The translations under genes were made by a program, and so were the position numbers. From Ceratodon purpureus (Eukaryota > Streptophyta > Bryopsida > Pseudoditrichales > Ditrichaceae), in NCBI GenBank assembly GCA_014871385.1, contig CM026426.1:42979363-43043362 (forward strand): a stretch of 64,000 nucleotides of DNA. Reading direction: 5' to 3'. Under the pieces are notes generated by a model, which was not told the DNA's origin, searched no databases, and worked only from the letters and a program-made list of their open reading frames with translations. Position 1 is the first letter of the stretch. Each line of letters begins with the position of its first letter. Positions 11,899 through 21,665 of this stretch are shown piece after piece.

Positions 11899-12922
11899 CA
11901 CTGCTTGACCGTTTCTCATCCCCGTGTAATATCATCCTTCCTCGTGTCAATGATGTTTGTTTCTGAGATTTGTGACACTTTAAGAACCATGACGATCATG
12001 ACTGCGCAACGTGGAGACTGGTTGTGGAAGCAGATGGAGTCATGGGAAACTGGAGGAAGGAAGTAGAAGCTTTCAGAACAAGGGGGGAAGGAGAGAAACT
12101 GCAGATTCATACGCCCAGTTCATTTGGTGTCGATAAACTTGAACTCCGGGCGTTCTGTTCAGGAGCGACTTTGGCAGCGGCAGTAGAAAGCAACGCAAGT
12201 TCCCGAGCAGGTGAGAGCAATGCACACATGCAGGGGCCATGGCCAATCGACTTTAGTTTTTAGTTGAAATTCTCTTCTTTGCGTTTTTGGTTGTGTTGCG
12301 TATCGAGTCTGTTGGGTTCTTGAGCAATTAGCAACACGAGTCATTGAGATTAGCTGGTGTATTAGTTTGAGCAGATACGGTTGGCATGTAATTAGGTTTT
12401 GGTCCACTGGAGTCGTCGTTTTCCTAATACGTATGGACATACAATGTCGACAGCCTGATCCCCCTGTATGTTGTTGCATTTTTGTCTAAGTTTTATCACT
12501 GTTATCGTGACGAGTTGAGCGGGTTTCATTTGTTGCAGTAAAGACGGAGTTGATTGATGTCTACTCGAGACATCTACTTGTTCACGAATTGGTAGTTTGT
12601 TTTAGGGGTACTACTGATAACACATGTCGATCGAGTACTTTTGTTGAGGTGGAAATTTGGCTAAGTGCTGCGATGAACTTGTAGAAAAAAGGATTTGCTG
12701 TTTAGGGTTCAGGGTTTAGGGCTCTGGAGGTGGATTTACATTCATATACATCATGTGTTTCAGTTGAAGGGTTTGAGATAACATATCTTGTCATCAGTTT
12801 TTTAGTTTCTTTGAAGTGTGTTGTGGTTATTGGTTCTTTCGGATCTGGTTTTATGAACTCCATGTGGGTGTAGAATTTTCTAATCTTTTTCTCTTGAATT
12901 TTTTTTTCCACAGTTCCCAGGT
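11899..12922. other. stretch without recognisable gene; short telomere-like motif
   Basis: No coding segment is supported. At about 12702-12722 the sequence tttagggttcagggtttaggg holds two plant-type TTTAGGG units with a variant between them. This is too short for an interstitial telomere and may be a telo-box-like promoter motif. A pyrimidine tract ending in ccacag at 12914 forms a likely splice acceptor just before the next ORF. Confidence 0.35.
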
Positions 12923-13534
12923 ATGGAACAGGATCCGACTCTCACGAAGGGGAAGATGATGATGATTGAGGATGGTTCAACCTCCCAGAGGGAAGTCCAG
13001 AATATGGTCTTCAATGGAGATTGCGAGAAACCAGAACTTCCAGTCTGGAGAGATTCAGCAGCAAGGAGAGGTGGAGAGTTTCAATTCATGAAAGATGCAC
13101 CTCTCAACCTGCCATGCCTACGACATTGGCTGAAGGATCTGAAGACATTTCAAGAGACAACAAAGTATGAAGTTCCTGATTATGACAAAGTTTCTGGGAT
13201 GAATTGTGAAGGATGGGATGGAACTTGGAGCTCCATTGCTTTGAGGCAATTTGTGGCCGTTGCAAATGCAACTGGGGTGATGCACCCTCCAAGGAACAAG
13301 AAGAACCAACTCGACTACATGAGGAATCAGGTCCTTTCCATCATGAAGCACCTGGAAGAGACAATGGAGATAGAAGGGACAATGGAGACAGAGCCAGCTC
13401 CAGCTCCAACAGTGCCAGCTCCGACAATGGCAACTCCGAAAGCGACTGGATATTCTTTCGCCAAATATCAAGCCGCCATCAACAAAATGGAAGAAAACCT
13501 CAAGAAAATGGAAGAAAACCGCAAGGATTTGTAA
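12923..13534 (+). CDS. unrecognised 203-residue ORF
   Basis: The ATG at 12923 follows a strong acceptor (tttttttttccacag, ending 12914), so a 5' exon or leader may lie upstream. The protein is acidic at its start, has a conserved-looking middle (LPCLRHWLKDLKTFQ, GWDGTWSSIALRQFVAVANATG), then an Ala-Pro repeat (about residues 155-172) and a C-terminal lysine/glutamate helix with the internal repeat KMEENLKKMEENRKD. I recognise no family. The compact globular-looking middle with a low-complexity tail makes coding plausible. It sits between copies of the DUF7869 element 3' repeat and may belong to the same or a nested element. Confidence 0.4.
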   Translation: MEQDPTLTKGKMMMIEDGSTSQREVQNMVFNGDCEKPELPVWRDSAARRGGEFQFMKDAPLNLPCLRHWLKDLKTFQETTKYEVPDYDKVSGMNCEGWDGTWSSIALRQFVAVANATGVMHPPRNKKNQLDYMRNQVLSIMKHLEETMEIEGTMETEPAPAPTVPAPTMATPKATGYSFAKYQAAINKMEENLKKMEENRKDL

Positions 13535-13975
13535 GTGTGGTGGATGCCTTACGAGGAGGATTTTACTTCTGATGTAGCGGATATGTTGTAGTCAGAGACT
13601 TCAGGTGCCATTGAGGCAGGTTTTGTAGTTCTATGTTTCAGCGGACACGTAGGAGATTTTGTGTAAAAACATTCCTACTGCTCTTGTTCTCTGGACAAGT
13701 CTGTTTAAGTCCATTCTCACAGACTTTAGTTGCCATTGAGCCCGGTTTAGAATTTTGACTAGATGACATGAAGTACTCGTAATTGTAAATTCTCAATCTG
13801 TAATGGTGGTTGTATGAGCACGGTTACACCTATTTGTTAAATAGGTTTGAATGTGTGAATATCGCAATGCACTGGATCGGCAGGACGTAATTGACCGATT
13901 GCAAAATTTAAATAAATTAATTCCTCAGAAAACACAAATCAACATCGCACAGAAAATAACGCCCTAAACCAAAAC
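13535..13975. other. stretch without recognisable gene
   Basis: AT-rich sequence after the ORF, with no coding segment or repeat that I can support; probably 3' untranslated or intergenic. Confidence 0.3.
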
Positions 13976-14055
13976 TGTTTACAGTTTTTTGATTGGAGAT
14001 CCTATATGCTGTTTAGGTACGACATCGGGAGATCCCTCGATGATTACGTCTGAGT
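13976..14055 (+). repeat. 3' end repeat of the DUF7869 element, copy 2
   Basis: This runs from tgtttacagttttttgat through tatatgctgtttaggtac and catcgggagatccctcgatg to acgtctgagt. It matches the copy at 14984-15063 almost base for base, so the roughly 930 bp between them are flanked by a direct repeat of about 80 bp. Confidence 0.65.
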
Positions 14056-14243
14056 AAATAAGTCCTAGTCCTAATGATGCAAATGATGAGTAAGCTAGTC
14101 CTAGTCGGCTACCAGCCGAGTAGGAGAGTAGGGGCTACTAGTCCTAATGATATTCACAAATAAGTCCTAGTCCTAATGATGCAAATGATGAGTAAGCTAG
14201 TCCTAGTCGGCTACCAGCCGAGTAGGGGAGTAGGGGCTACTAG
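14056..14243 (+). repeat. tandem repeat, 102-bp unit, 1.8 copies
   Basis: Copy 1 (14056-14157) and partial copy 2 (from 14158) both begin aaataagtcctagtcctaat and contain cggctaccagccg, a small hairpin with a 5-base stem. They differ by very few bases (for example taggagag versus taggggag), so the duplication is recent. Confidence 0.8.
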
Positions 14244-14345
14244 ACTAGGTCGACGTTGGCAATTAGTCGTCCAGAAAACCCTAGAGAAGTGGATTACTAG
14301 AACGTTTACCAGTTTACTAGACGAACTCGTCGGCTGTCTACTCTA

Positions 14346-14405
14346 GAAGAAGGTCGCATACTGTAGAAGCAGGTCGCATACTGTAGAAGTTAGTCGCATA
14401 TTGTC
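14346..14405 (+). repeat. tandem repeat, about 20-bp unit, three copies
   Basis: Three units of the form gaag-n-aggtcgcatactgta (third unit gttagtcgcatattgt) lie head to tail just upstream of the ORF at 14421. Confidence 0.7.
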
Positions 14406-14420
14406 CAATATTTTGTCGTT

Positions 14421-14942
14421 ATGGGGAGGCGGGGTAGCAATGTGGAGCGACCATTTGGTCGGGAGACACCGGCTAACCTCGAAAAGCTTCGGCCGTGGTA
14501 TAGGGCGGTGGTTGCCCGTTCTCGCAACACCGCCATTCCAGCTTTCAAATACATCCCACGCCTTCTGCAGCCAGGTGCGCGGTGGTTTTGGAGTATTGCT
14601 CACAACATTGAGTTGTTGGAGATCTCTGACGCTTCCGGCATCGCCTTCCCACTGACGTTCGAGGAGTCCGAGGAGTCCGAGGAGTCCGGGAGTGTTGGCA
14701 GTGTTCACTTCAGCCACACAGGGGAAATGTCAACGCAAACCATGTCAACTGCAGGGTGGCTCCGCCTTGTTGACGAAGCTTACGACATCTCGGAGGGTGC
14801 TGGAAGTCGGTGCTCTGGCCAAGATCAGTGGTGCGGAGGGAACGCAAGCCCGCAGTCCACGTATTCGTCGTTTGGATCCGTGCATCCATCCGTCGATACT
14901 GGGTGTAGTGTTGTCCGAGCCAAGTCTACTGCGAAGGACTGA
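14421..14942 (+). CDS. unrecognised 173-residue ORF
   Basis: The ORF starts with ATG in the context gttATGG. It contains a short repeated acidic tract EESEESEES made by three copies of gaggagtcc (about 14660-14688) and a Ser/Thr-rich C-terminus. No domain is recognised. An overlapping frame (14692-15090) is also open, so coding is uncertain. It lies between the two direct repeat copies at 13976 and 14984 and may be internal to a small composite element. Confidence 0.3.
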   Translation: MGRRGSNVERPFGRETPANLEKLRPWYRAVVARSRNTAIPAFKYIPRLLQPGARWFWSIAHNIELLEISDASGIAFPLTFEESEESEESGSVGSVHFSHTGEMSTQTMSTAGWLRLVDEAYDISEGAGSRCSGQDQWCGGNASPQSTYSSFGSVHPSVDTGCSVVRAKSTAKD

Positions 14943-14983
14943 TCGTCTGTGGGTCCTTCCCGTCTGTGGGTCCTTCCCGTCAG

Positions 14984-15096
14984 ATGTTTACAGTTTTTTG
15001 ATCGGAGATCGTATATGCTGTTTAGGTACGACATCGGGAGATCCCTCGATGATTACGTCTGAGTCACCTGACTTCCTCATTCTCTATTAAAGAACG
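14984..15096 (+). repeat. 3' end repeat of the DUF7869 element, copy 3
   Basis: It matches copy 2 through acgtctgagt and then continues as in copy 1 (tcacctgacttcctcattctctattaaagaa), so it is the longest copy. A short tandem duplication (gtctgtgggtccttccc, twice) lies immediately upstream at 14945-14980. Confidence 0.65.
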
Positions 15097-15760
15097 CCCT
15101 CCTCATGTTCTCATAGTAATAGATTACGTTCGCTGTATGTCTTGCGCAGAATTCCATTGCCTGATGCTCAGTTCGTGGTGATTGTCAAGAGGATGAGTCC
15201 GTGCTTTAGACCTGCACTTCTCGGTTTTAATCCCTGAACTTCATACCATCTGATCCTGTTTTCCTCTTTGCTTCTGAACTTGCAGGCATTTTCCACATGT
15301 TTAACTTCTTGCTGCTAATCAGCTCAGATATCGGAAGGGGACTTTAGCAAGTAGTTAGCAAGACCGTTATATCCTACGATGTTTGGTAACCATAGATGTA
15401 AAAACAGATCACTTTCATCTTTTTGTATCTCTTGTCGAAGGTGTCCCCCGTGTGGGTTGTGAACTACTTTTTGAATGGAATGCCTTCAAAACAGAGTTGC
15501 TTTGAATAATAAACAGAGTTTCATTTGATGCTTTCATATTTGTATATTTCGTATTCTAAGATTTCCATGGTTTGGAATAAATTTAGTAGCAGCAAATCTA
15601 GAATAGTTTCAAAACTGCTTCACATTATAATATGTCGGTCATGTTTGATATTGGGGTATTGCGTGAAAAATACTTCTGAGGCCGCAAGCCTTGTACCTGA
15701 TTGTATGTTTGCCATGTGATATCCATGGTTCTACTCTGACATCGCGGGATCCCCCGATGA
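15097..15760. other. stretch without recognisable gene
   Basis: AT-rich, with no supported coding segment. At about 15190 the string gaggatgagtccgtgc resembles part of a hammerhead ribozyme core, but the other parts are absent. Confidence 0.3.
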
Positions 15761-15925
15761 ATGGTAGAGTACTTCCGAGCCCACATCTCGGAATCTCTTC
15801 CGTTGGTCACTGTTGATGACGTGGTGTATGCAACTTCGTCGTGGATCATGGATCCGACGTGTAGAATCATTCCCAAGATAGCCATGGAATCTGCGTTAGC
15901 AAATGTATTGGGAGACAATGTTTCT
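15761..15925 (+). pseudogene. C-terminal fragment of a second DUF7869-element copy
   Basis: The translation WIMDPTCRIIPKIAMESALAN matches the C-terminus of the gene at 10498-11801 (KIKDPSTRTIPKKSMEAALAN). It is followed, as there, by the 3' end repeat (copy 4, 15929). Everything upstream of this C-terminal segment is missing or unrecognisable. Confidence 0.6.
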
Positions 15926-15928
15926 GAT

Positions 15929-15990
15929 CGGAGACCCTATGTGCTGTTTAGGTACGACATCGGGAGATCCCACGACGAGTCCGTCTGAGT
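15929..15990 (+). repeat. 3' end repeat of the DUF7869 element, copy 4
   Basis: The segment gatcggagaccctatgtgct, tttaggtacgacatcgggag and atcccacgac...gtctgagt is the fourth copy of the dispersed 3' end. It is followed by a short tandem duplication of gagttaattctcttcct. Confidence 0.6.
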
Positions 15991-16076
15991 TAATTCTCTT
16001 CCTGAGTTAATTCTCTTCCTTCTGATCGGAGATCCTATGTGCCCCCATCTCTTCTATTCATTTGTATTACCGTAAT

Positions 16077-16330
16077 CCCAATGTATGTATATCTCGGTCA
16101 AGTTGGGTGCTGGGGATCCCGTGATGAATATTGTAGAGCCGAAATCTCTTCTGTTTTCCGTTCCTTGCTCGCAATGTACGTATAATTATCTGGGTCAGGT
16201 TTGCTATCGGGGGATCTCGTGACACATACTCTGGAGCCCAAATGTCCTCTGCTCTTTAATATCTCGCTCGCAATTTACTTATATCTTGGTCAAGTTCGGT
16301 GTCGAGAGATCCCGTGATGAATACTTCCCG
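16077..16330 (+). repeat. diverged tandem repeat, period 93-99 bp
   Basis: Units start near 16077, 16170 and 16269 with variants of cgcaatgtacgtata and carry the shared blocks tcggtcaagtt, gggatcccgtgatgaata and gagccgaaatctcttctg. A further diverged unit is visible near 15733-15810. The gggatcccgtgatga block resembles the gatccctcgatgat of the DUF7869-element 3' repeat, so the two may be related. Confidence 0.55.
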
Positions 16331-16444
16331 TCCACGACGGTTCTTCCCATACATTGTTACATTTATGCTCTAAATTTGAGGACCAATTATCGGGTGATTA
16401 CTTAATTCTGGACTCTGGACAGTCCAGAAATAGTTAAATATGGC

Positions 16445-16993
16445 ATGTGGAGTCTCATCTACGTTATGGACATAGTCCATAAGGCTGAAATCCTCCACAA
16501 CGACTTAACGCCATCCAACATTCTACTCCACTTTCCACCTCATGACAAGGATAAAGTATATATTGGTGTGTGCGATTGGGGTGTGGCAAGCAGAGTCATT
16601 GAGAATAAGGCCTCCCCTTATGGTGTGATGGACCCCGATGATCTTGTACGAGTAAAGGAGAGGAGGGTAGGAGTTGCACCGGAGTTGTTCTTTTTATATG
16701 GCAAGAAAGATGATGAGGAACGGAATTTGGAGCGCATGAAGAGGATGCATCCATGTACGACGCTATCTGATGCATTTTCGGTAGGCCATTTGGCAAAGAT
16801 GATATGGAGAGAAGAAGATTGCCCAGAACTCTTCAAGGATTCAATCTCAAAGATTGTATTCTCATCAAAGTTGGATGGCTTGCTTAACGAAGATCCTACA
16901 AAGAGGCTTTCACTTGCAAAAGTTGTGAATGATTTCATGAGCTTCCCTTACAACTTCCAAGCTCCCAATGGTTGTTTTAGATACACATTGTAG
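16445..16993 (+). pseudogene. protein kinase C-lobe fragment, N-lobe absent
   Basis: The 182-residue ORF begins in the kinase alpha-E helix and shows the catalytic loop ILHNDLTPSNILL (HRD variant HND with the catalytic Asp and Asn kept), the metal-binding loop as CDWG instead of DFG, and a VAPELFF motif for APE. It continues through an alpha-F-like segment (LSDAFSVGHLAKMIW) and an alpha-H/I-like end (LLNEDPTKRLSLAKVV). No glycine-rich loop or VAIK lysine is seen upstream, where instead tandem repeats lie, so ATP binding is not expected. It could be a 3' exon of a gene whose 5' exons are lost, or a fragment carried by a neighbouring element. A TAG ends it at a sensible place. Confidence 0.7.
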
Positions 16994-17207
16994 TTCCATA
17001 GTGAATTACGTTTGGAACATTTTGATTGCCTATGTGGCCTTGTTTGCACATTTCTAATATTTTAATAAATCGTTTTTTCGGCGTATACATGCCTTGGTGG
17101 AACATGAAATGGTATTGTTGGTTTTGTAATGGAATGAAAAATTGTTTTTAAAAAAAAAATTAAAAAACTGTATGGCCCATTCACCGAGACTGCCCCTCGT
17201 ACAAGGG
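16994..17207. other. spacer upstream of minisatellite
   Basis: AT-rich 3' flank of the kinase fragment with A-runs near 17150; nothing else is recognised. Confidence 0.3.
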
Positions 17208-17600
17208 TGCCTCCCCCCCTCTGGAAGCTCGCGCCCCCCCCCCCCCCTCTGGAAGCTCACGCCCCCCCCCTTCCAGAAGCTCGCGCCCCCCCTCTAAGAA
17301 GCTCGCGCCCCCCCTCTGAGAAGCTCGCGCCCCCCTTTGCAGTAGGTTGCGCCCCCCCCTTGGAGAAGCTCGCGCGCCCCCCCCCCCCCCCCCCCCTTGG
17401 AGAAGCTCGCGCTCCCCCCTGGAGAAGCTCGCGCCCCCCCTGGAGAAGCTCGCGCTCCTTCCCTGGAGAAGCTCGCGCCCCCCCTCCCCCCCCCCCTAGA
17501 GAAGCTCGCGCCCCCCCACCTGGAGAAACTCGCGCCCCCCTGGAGACGCTCGCGCCCCCCCCCCCCCCTGGAGAAGCTCGCGCCCCCCCTCACGAGTATA
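17208..17600 (+). repeat. C-rich minisatellite, left of the hAT gene
   Basis: About 14-16 variable units of the form ctggagaagctcgcg followed by 6 to 18 cytosines. Reading it in any frame gives proline-rich or glycine-rich ORFs that are artefacts. The minus strand has many runs of guanine and could form G-quadruplexes. Confidence 0.85.
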
Positions 17601-17800
17601 AATGCCACCAACTTAGCCCAAGCCTAATATCATTTGAAGTCATGGCCTCTAGTCCCGGAACTCCTTGTGGGCTCCTTGCTTGAGACTATGTGCATCACAT
17701 TGGCCTGTGGTTGATGTCTACACATACCATTTTTTTCTCACATGTGTCATACTAACACTTGCAGACAGGAGATCATTGTACTTTTTCAGAGACACGGAGA

Positions 17801-20800
17801 ATGGCAGGTCAACAGCGTCAGTCGACGGCTGAGTGGGCTCTGTGGTGGACGTTCATTGATAAGGACCATGTTAAATGTGTGTGGTGCAATTTCACCTTTC
17901 GTTATAAACGACAAAGAGCTTTCAAGCACTATGGATGGGGTGAAGGTTCAAGCAAGAGTCATTGTACCAAGGCCCCTGCCGCCGTATTTAGGCGCTTTGC
18001 CAATTGTGGTAATGTAATACCAAAAAAGATGACACATGCGGAGATATACGGCACTGATGGTGGTGATGGCGAGGCACACTTGGCACACTTGGCACCATGT
18101 TCTAGCCAGTCTATGCCTGCTGAGCAATCTACGGAAGTGCCTCAGAGAACGGAGGAGGTCCAAGAGGAGAGGATTTCCCAAGTTCAACCGTCTCAGTCAA
18201 CTCCGCCTATAAGCAGAGGCGATTCATGTACACCAAGATCTATGCGGCAACAAAGTTTTACCGAGGCCTATCAGATTGGGATGCGCAATGAATTGGATGA
18301 GAAATGGGCGTCTTTTTTTTACAAAGCGAATGTGCCTTTCAATGTGGTTAGACATCCATCTTTTATCGCTGCTGTGGAGGCAACATCGAAAGCAGGTTTT
18401 GTCTACCGTCCACCAGCATACAACGCAATGCGAACCAAGCACATCCAGCCAACAAAGCAGCTTCTCAAGATGAAAATAGAGGAGAAAACGAAGCAGTGTA
18501 TTAGCTTGTACGGGGCAACTATTTGCTCGGATGGATGGGACAACGTTGTTCATCGGCCGTTGATGAATGTCATGCTTGTGTGTCTAGCAAGAGATATATT
18601 CCTGGGTTCCATTGATACAACGGGGTACAAGAAATCAAAGGCATACATAGCTGGGAAATTGAAAGAGTACATCAAAGAAGTTGGACCGCAGAATGTGGTA
18701 CAGATTTGCTCCGACAATGCTAGTGCGATGTTGGGAGCCATGGACTAGGTGGTTGAAGCTTATCCTCACATTTACAAGCAAGGTTGTGCAGCTCACATCA
18801 TGGACCTCTTACTAGAAGATTGGGGGAAGGAAGCAACCTTCAAAGAGCTGATTGCCTTAGCAAAACGCATACCGAATTTTATACGTCGCCGTCATGTCAC
18901 CATGGCTTTGTTTCGCCAATTCAGCCCAAAGTTGTCTCTGTTGTTACCAGCGGAGACAAGATTTGGATGCCAGTACTTGATGATTGTTCGATTGCTTCAA
19001 CTGAGGGAGGCACTAATCCAGGTGGTAGCCAGTCCGAAATGGGACGAATATGTGGGTACTTTATTCAATCGGTCAAACGGGTATCGAGCTCACGCCTTAG
19101 CATGTCAAGTACGGAGTACCGTTCTCGATGAGACATTTTGGTTACGTTGTGAGGATCTTGTGTATGTTATGAAGCCGGCTGTTGTGACCTTGAAGACATT
19201 TGATGGACAAACACCGGCAATGGGGAGGGCATGGTTGGCCATGAATAATTTGAAGAAGCATGTGTTCCGTCTACGGGGTGATCCTTTTTTCTTAGACCCC
19301 GCTATAGCAGGGCGCTTTGAGAAACATTTTACGAAGAGATGGAAGATGATGTTGACAGATCTCCATTACGCAGGCGCCATTTTGAATCCCTACATTTTCC
19401 CGGAGAGCCACGAGCTATTGACTAACAGTGCTGCGAAGCGTGCACTCCTGCAAGTGCTAATTCATTTGAGTGAGTCCCTTAAACTGGACCACGATACTGT
19501 GTTGTTCGAGCTAACACAGTTTGAGGAACGCACCGGTCCATTCAGCCCTTTGGAGGCCCCAAACATTCGACAGACTAAGATGCTACCTCATCAATGGTGG
19601 CAGCGGGTTGGGGGCGATGCGTTACCGTTGATAGCAAAGCGCATCCTTTCGTTAACATGCTCGGCATCATCATGTGAGCGAAATTGGAGCATGTATTCCT
19701 TTGTTCACAGTAAGGTTCGCAACCGATTGGCCGTGAAGAAGGCAGAGGACTTGGTGTACATATACACGAACAGTAAGCTCCTTCGAGAACGACGTGGAGC
19801 AGATCCTGTTCTTTGGTACGAGTACCAACCGTTCTCCGAAGACTCGGATGAAGAAGTGCCAGCCATGTACGATGAAGACGTATGTGATGATGATGGAGAT
19901 GAAGGATTCCACAACGGACTTGAAGTTAATGAAGGCAATGGTGATGACGGTGGAGTTTATTACACTCCTGCTACTATGGATGATGAGTATCAGGAGTTAC
20001 CCGTGGACAATGCTGATGGTGACATGCCACGCACTGAACCCGTTAACCAGCCGAATGGAGTTTTTGACTGGGCAGGATTTGATGAAGAGGCAGCTACTTC
20101 GCCTCACCACGTTGTCAATGAAATACAAACTAGAGGCGAGGTCGCATACGATCGGGCAGACGATGATATTGACGATGAATTTGAAGTCAAAATGACTCAG
20201 CATCAAAGCGACGATGGTGGCAATAATGATGACATTTACCCCGTTCGTAGCGTTTCGAACAATGACAATGAAGGAGGGGGTAACAACATGGGAGAGCAAA
20301 TTCCAATTCCAGAAGACGTTGAGGGAGGAGAAGAAGTTGAACAACTCCAGGGCACTCTGCCAGTAAATGTTGAGGAAACAATCAGGTCCGGAGGTTTGGA
20401 TGAAAGCCCTCCTAGAAATGAACAATCAAAGACAGTCAGAAATGGACAAGAAGATGAAATTCCTATTGGCCGATTGTTTCAAACACCCCTGGCCCAGAGT
20501 ACACCTTCAATCGGAGCAGTACTTGCAGGGTTGGGTCGACCTCCCCCACCTCGTTCAAGCACTTCTACTGGGCATTGTTCATTAACTCCAACACCGAATA
20601 CAAGCATTCCACTCACTTCTTCTGGACGAAGTCTACCAGCTGGACCTTCTACGACGCGTCATGGAGTGATACGGTCACGGAAAGGTCCAACAAACGTTCG
20701 CCCTTTTTTTTCAGGATATACTGTTGGAACTACCCCATCTTTACCTGTGGCTGTGCGTAAACGTAGATTACCCGTAATGAATGTGGACGGAATCACCGAT

Positions 20801-21085
20801 AAGACCAAAAGACGGAAGATCAAAAGAATTGTGACCACAGTGGTGGATGGTACAATTGACCACGAATTGCGCAACATTCATTCCACGGTGGAGGAGTATG
20901 TGCCTAATCAGGGGGGAGATGGAGATGACGAGGGGTCGAAATCCTCAGAAGGATATTACTCATCAGAAGATAGCCGTGAAGAAGCACCTGATGATGAAGA
21001 CATTGTTGTAAGAGTACCATTGGGTATGCCCGGTACTCGAAGGAATCCAGAGCGGCGCACCGCCAAAAAAAAAAAAAAAAAGTGA
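17801..21085 (+). pseudogene. hAT transposase (BED finger, DUF659, hAT dimerisation), split by one TAG
   Basis: Start: ATG at 17801 (MAGQQRQSTAEW), after a likely acceptor at 17764. A BED-like zinc finger has Cys26-x2-Cys29 and His54/Cys55. A DUF659 region follows with ICSDGWDN and QICSDNASA, which hold the first two catalytic Asp. The frame is then interrupted by TAG at 18746-18748 (codon 316) but continues unchanged with the CAAHIMDLLLEDWG block. The hAT C-terminal dimerisation signature SASSCERNWSMYSFVHSKVRNRL lies near 19657-19725; its Glu is the expected third catalytic residue. After that comes an unusually long acidic, low-complexity tail of about 430 residues that ends in a lysine run made by 17 adenines at 21065-21081. 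hAT transposases excise elements with 8-bp target duplications. Apart from the single TAG the frame of almost 1,100 codons is intact, so the copy is young. I could not identify its terminal inverted repeats. Confidence 0.9.
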
Positions 21086-21172
21086 TACATCTATTAGCAT
21101 ATTACATATAGAAGTTATATAGAGAAAGTATAATATATATGTCTCCAAAATAATTTTAAAAAAACACAAAAA

Positions 21173-21175
<3 letters not shown>

Positions 21176-21212
<37 letters not shown>
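21176..21212. repeat. AT dinucleotide microsatellite
   Basis: An uninterrupted (AT)n run of about 18 units directly downstream of the hAT gene. Confidence 0.9.
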
Positions 21213-21214
<2 letters not shown>

Positions 21215-21384
21215 AAATTTTATACGTAGATACTTATATGTTAACCTTAGTCAATGTCCATAAAACATTAGCTAAGGCTATTGAATGTAATTTTGTTTCG
21301 ACATGAATTGATACTTCTCTCATTTATGTCACTATGAAAAATTCAGTCATGTCTTAATTTCCTTCAATGCTTGATTCTTGTTCC

Positions 21385-21468
21385 CCGCTCGCGCCCCCCC
21401 TTCGCAGGCGCTCGCGCCCCCATCGTAAACCCCTTGCTCGCGCCCCCCTGCCATCGCAGGCGCTCGCG

Positions 21469-21499
<31 letters not shown>

Positions 21500-21665
21500 C
21501 CATCGCAGGCGCTCGCGCCCCCCCCGCCATCAAAGGCGCTCGCGCCCCCCCCCCCCCTCGCAGGCTCCCGCGCCCCTCCCAGTCGCTCGCGCCCCCTCGC
21601 TCGCGCCCCCCTTCCCAAGATGCTCGCGCCCCCCCTCTTAGCCGCTCGCGCCCCCCTCACTCAAG
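21385..21665 (+). repeat. C-rich minisatellite, right of the hAT gene
   Basis: Units share gctcgcgcccccc with the left array, but the spacer is catcgcaggc instead of ctggagaa. The two arrays are in direct, not inverted, orientation. Together they bracket the hAT gene at 17.2 and 21.7 kb and may be internal parts of the element or of its insertion site. Confidence 0.8.

Noticed and set aside
12700-12725. Interstitial telomere
   Set aside because: Only two or three TTTAGGG-like units; too short and imperfect.
15185-15215. Hammerhead ribozyme-like string gaggatgagtccgtgc
   Set aside because: The required CUGAUGA and GAAA parts with flanking stems are not present in the right arrangement.
17208-17690. 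Proline-rich and glycine-rich proteins in several frames
   Set aside because: They are translations of the C-rich minisatellite; all frames on both strands are open because of the repeat.
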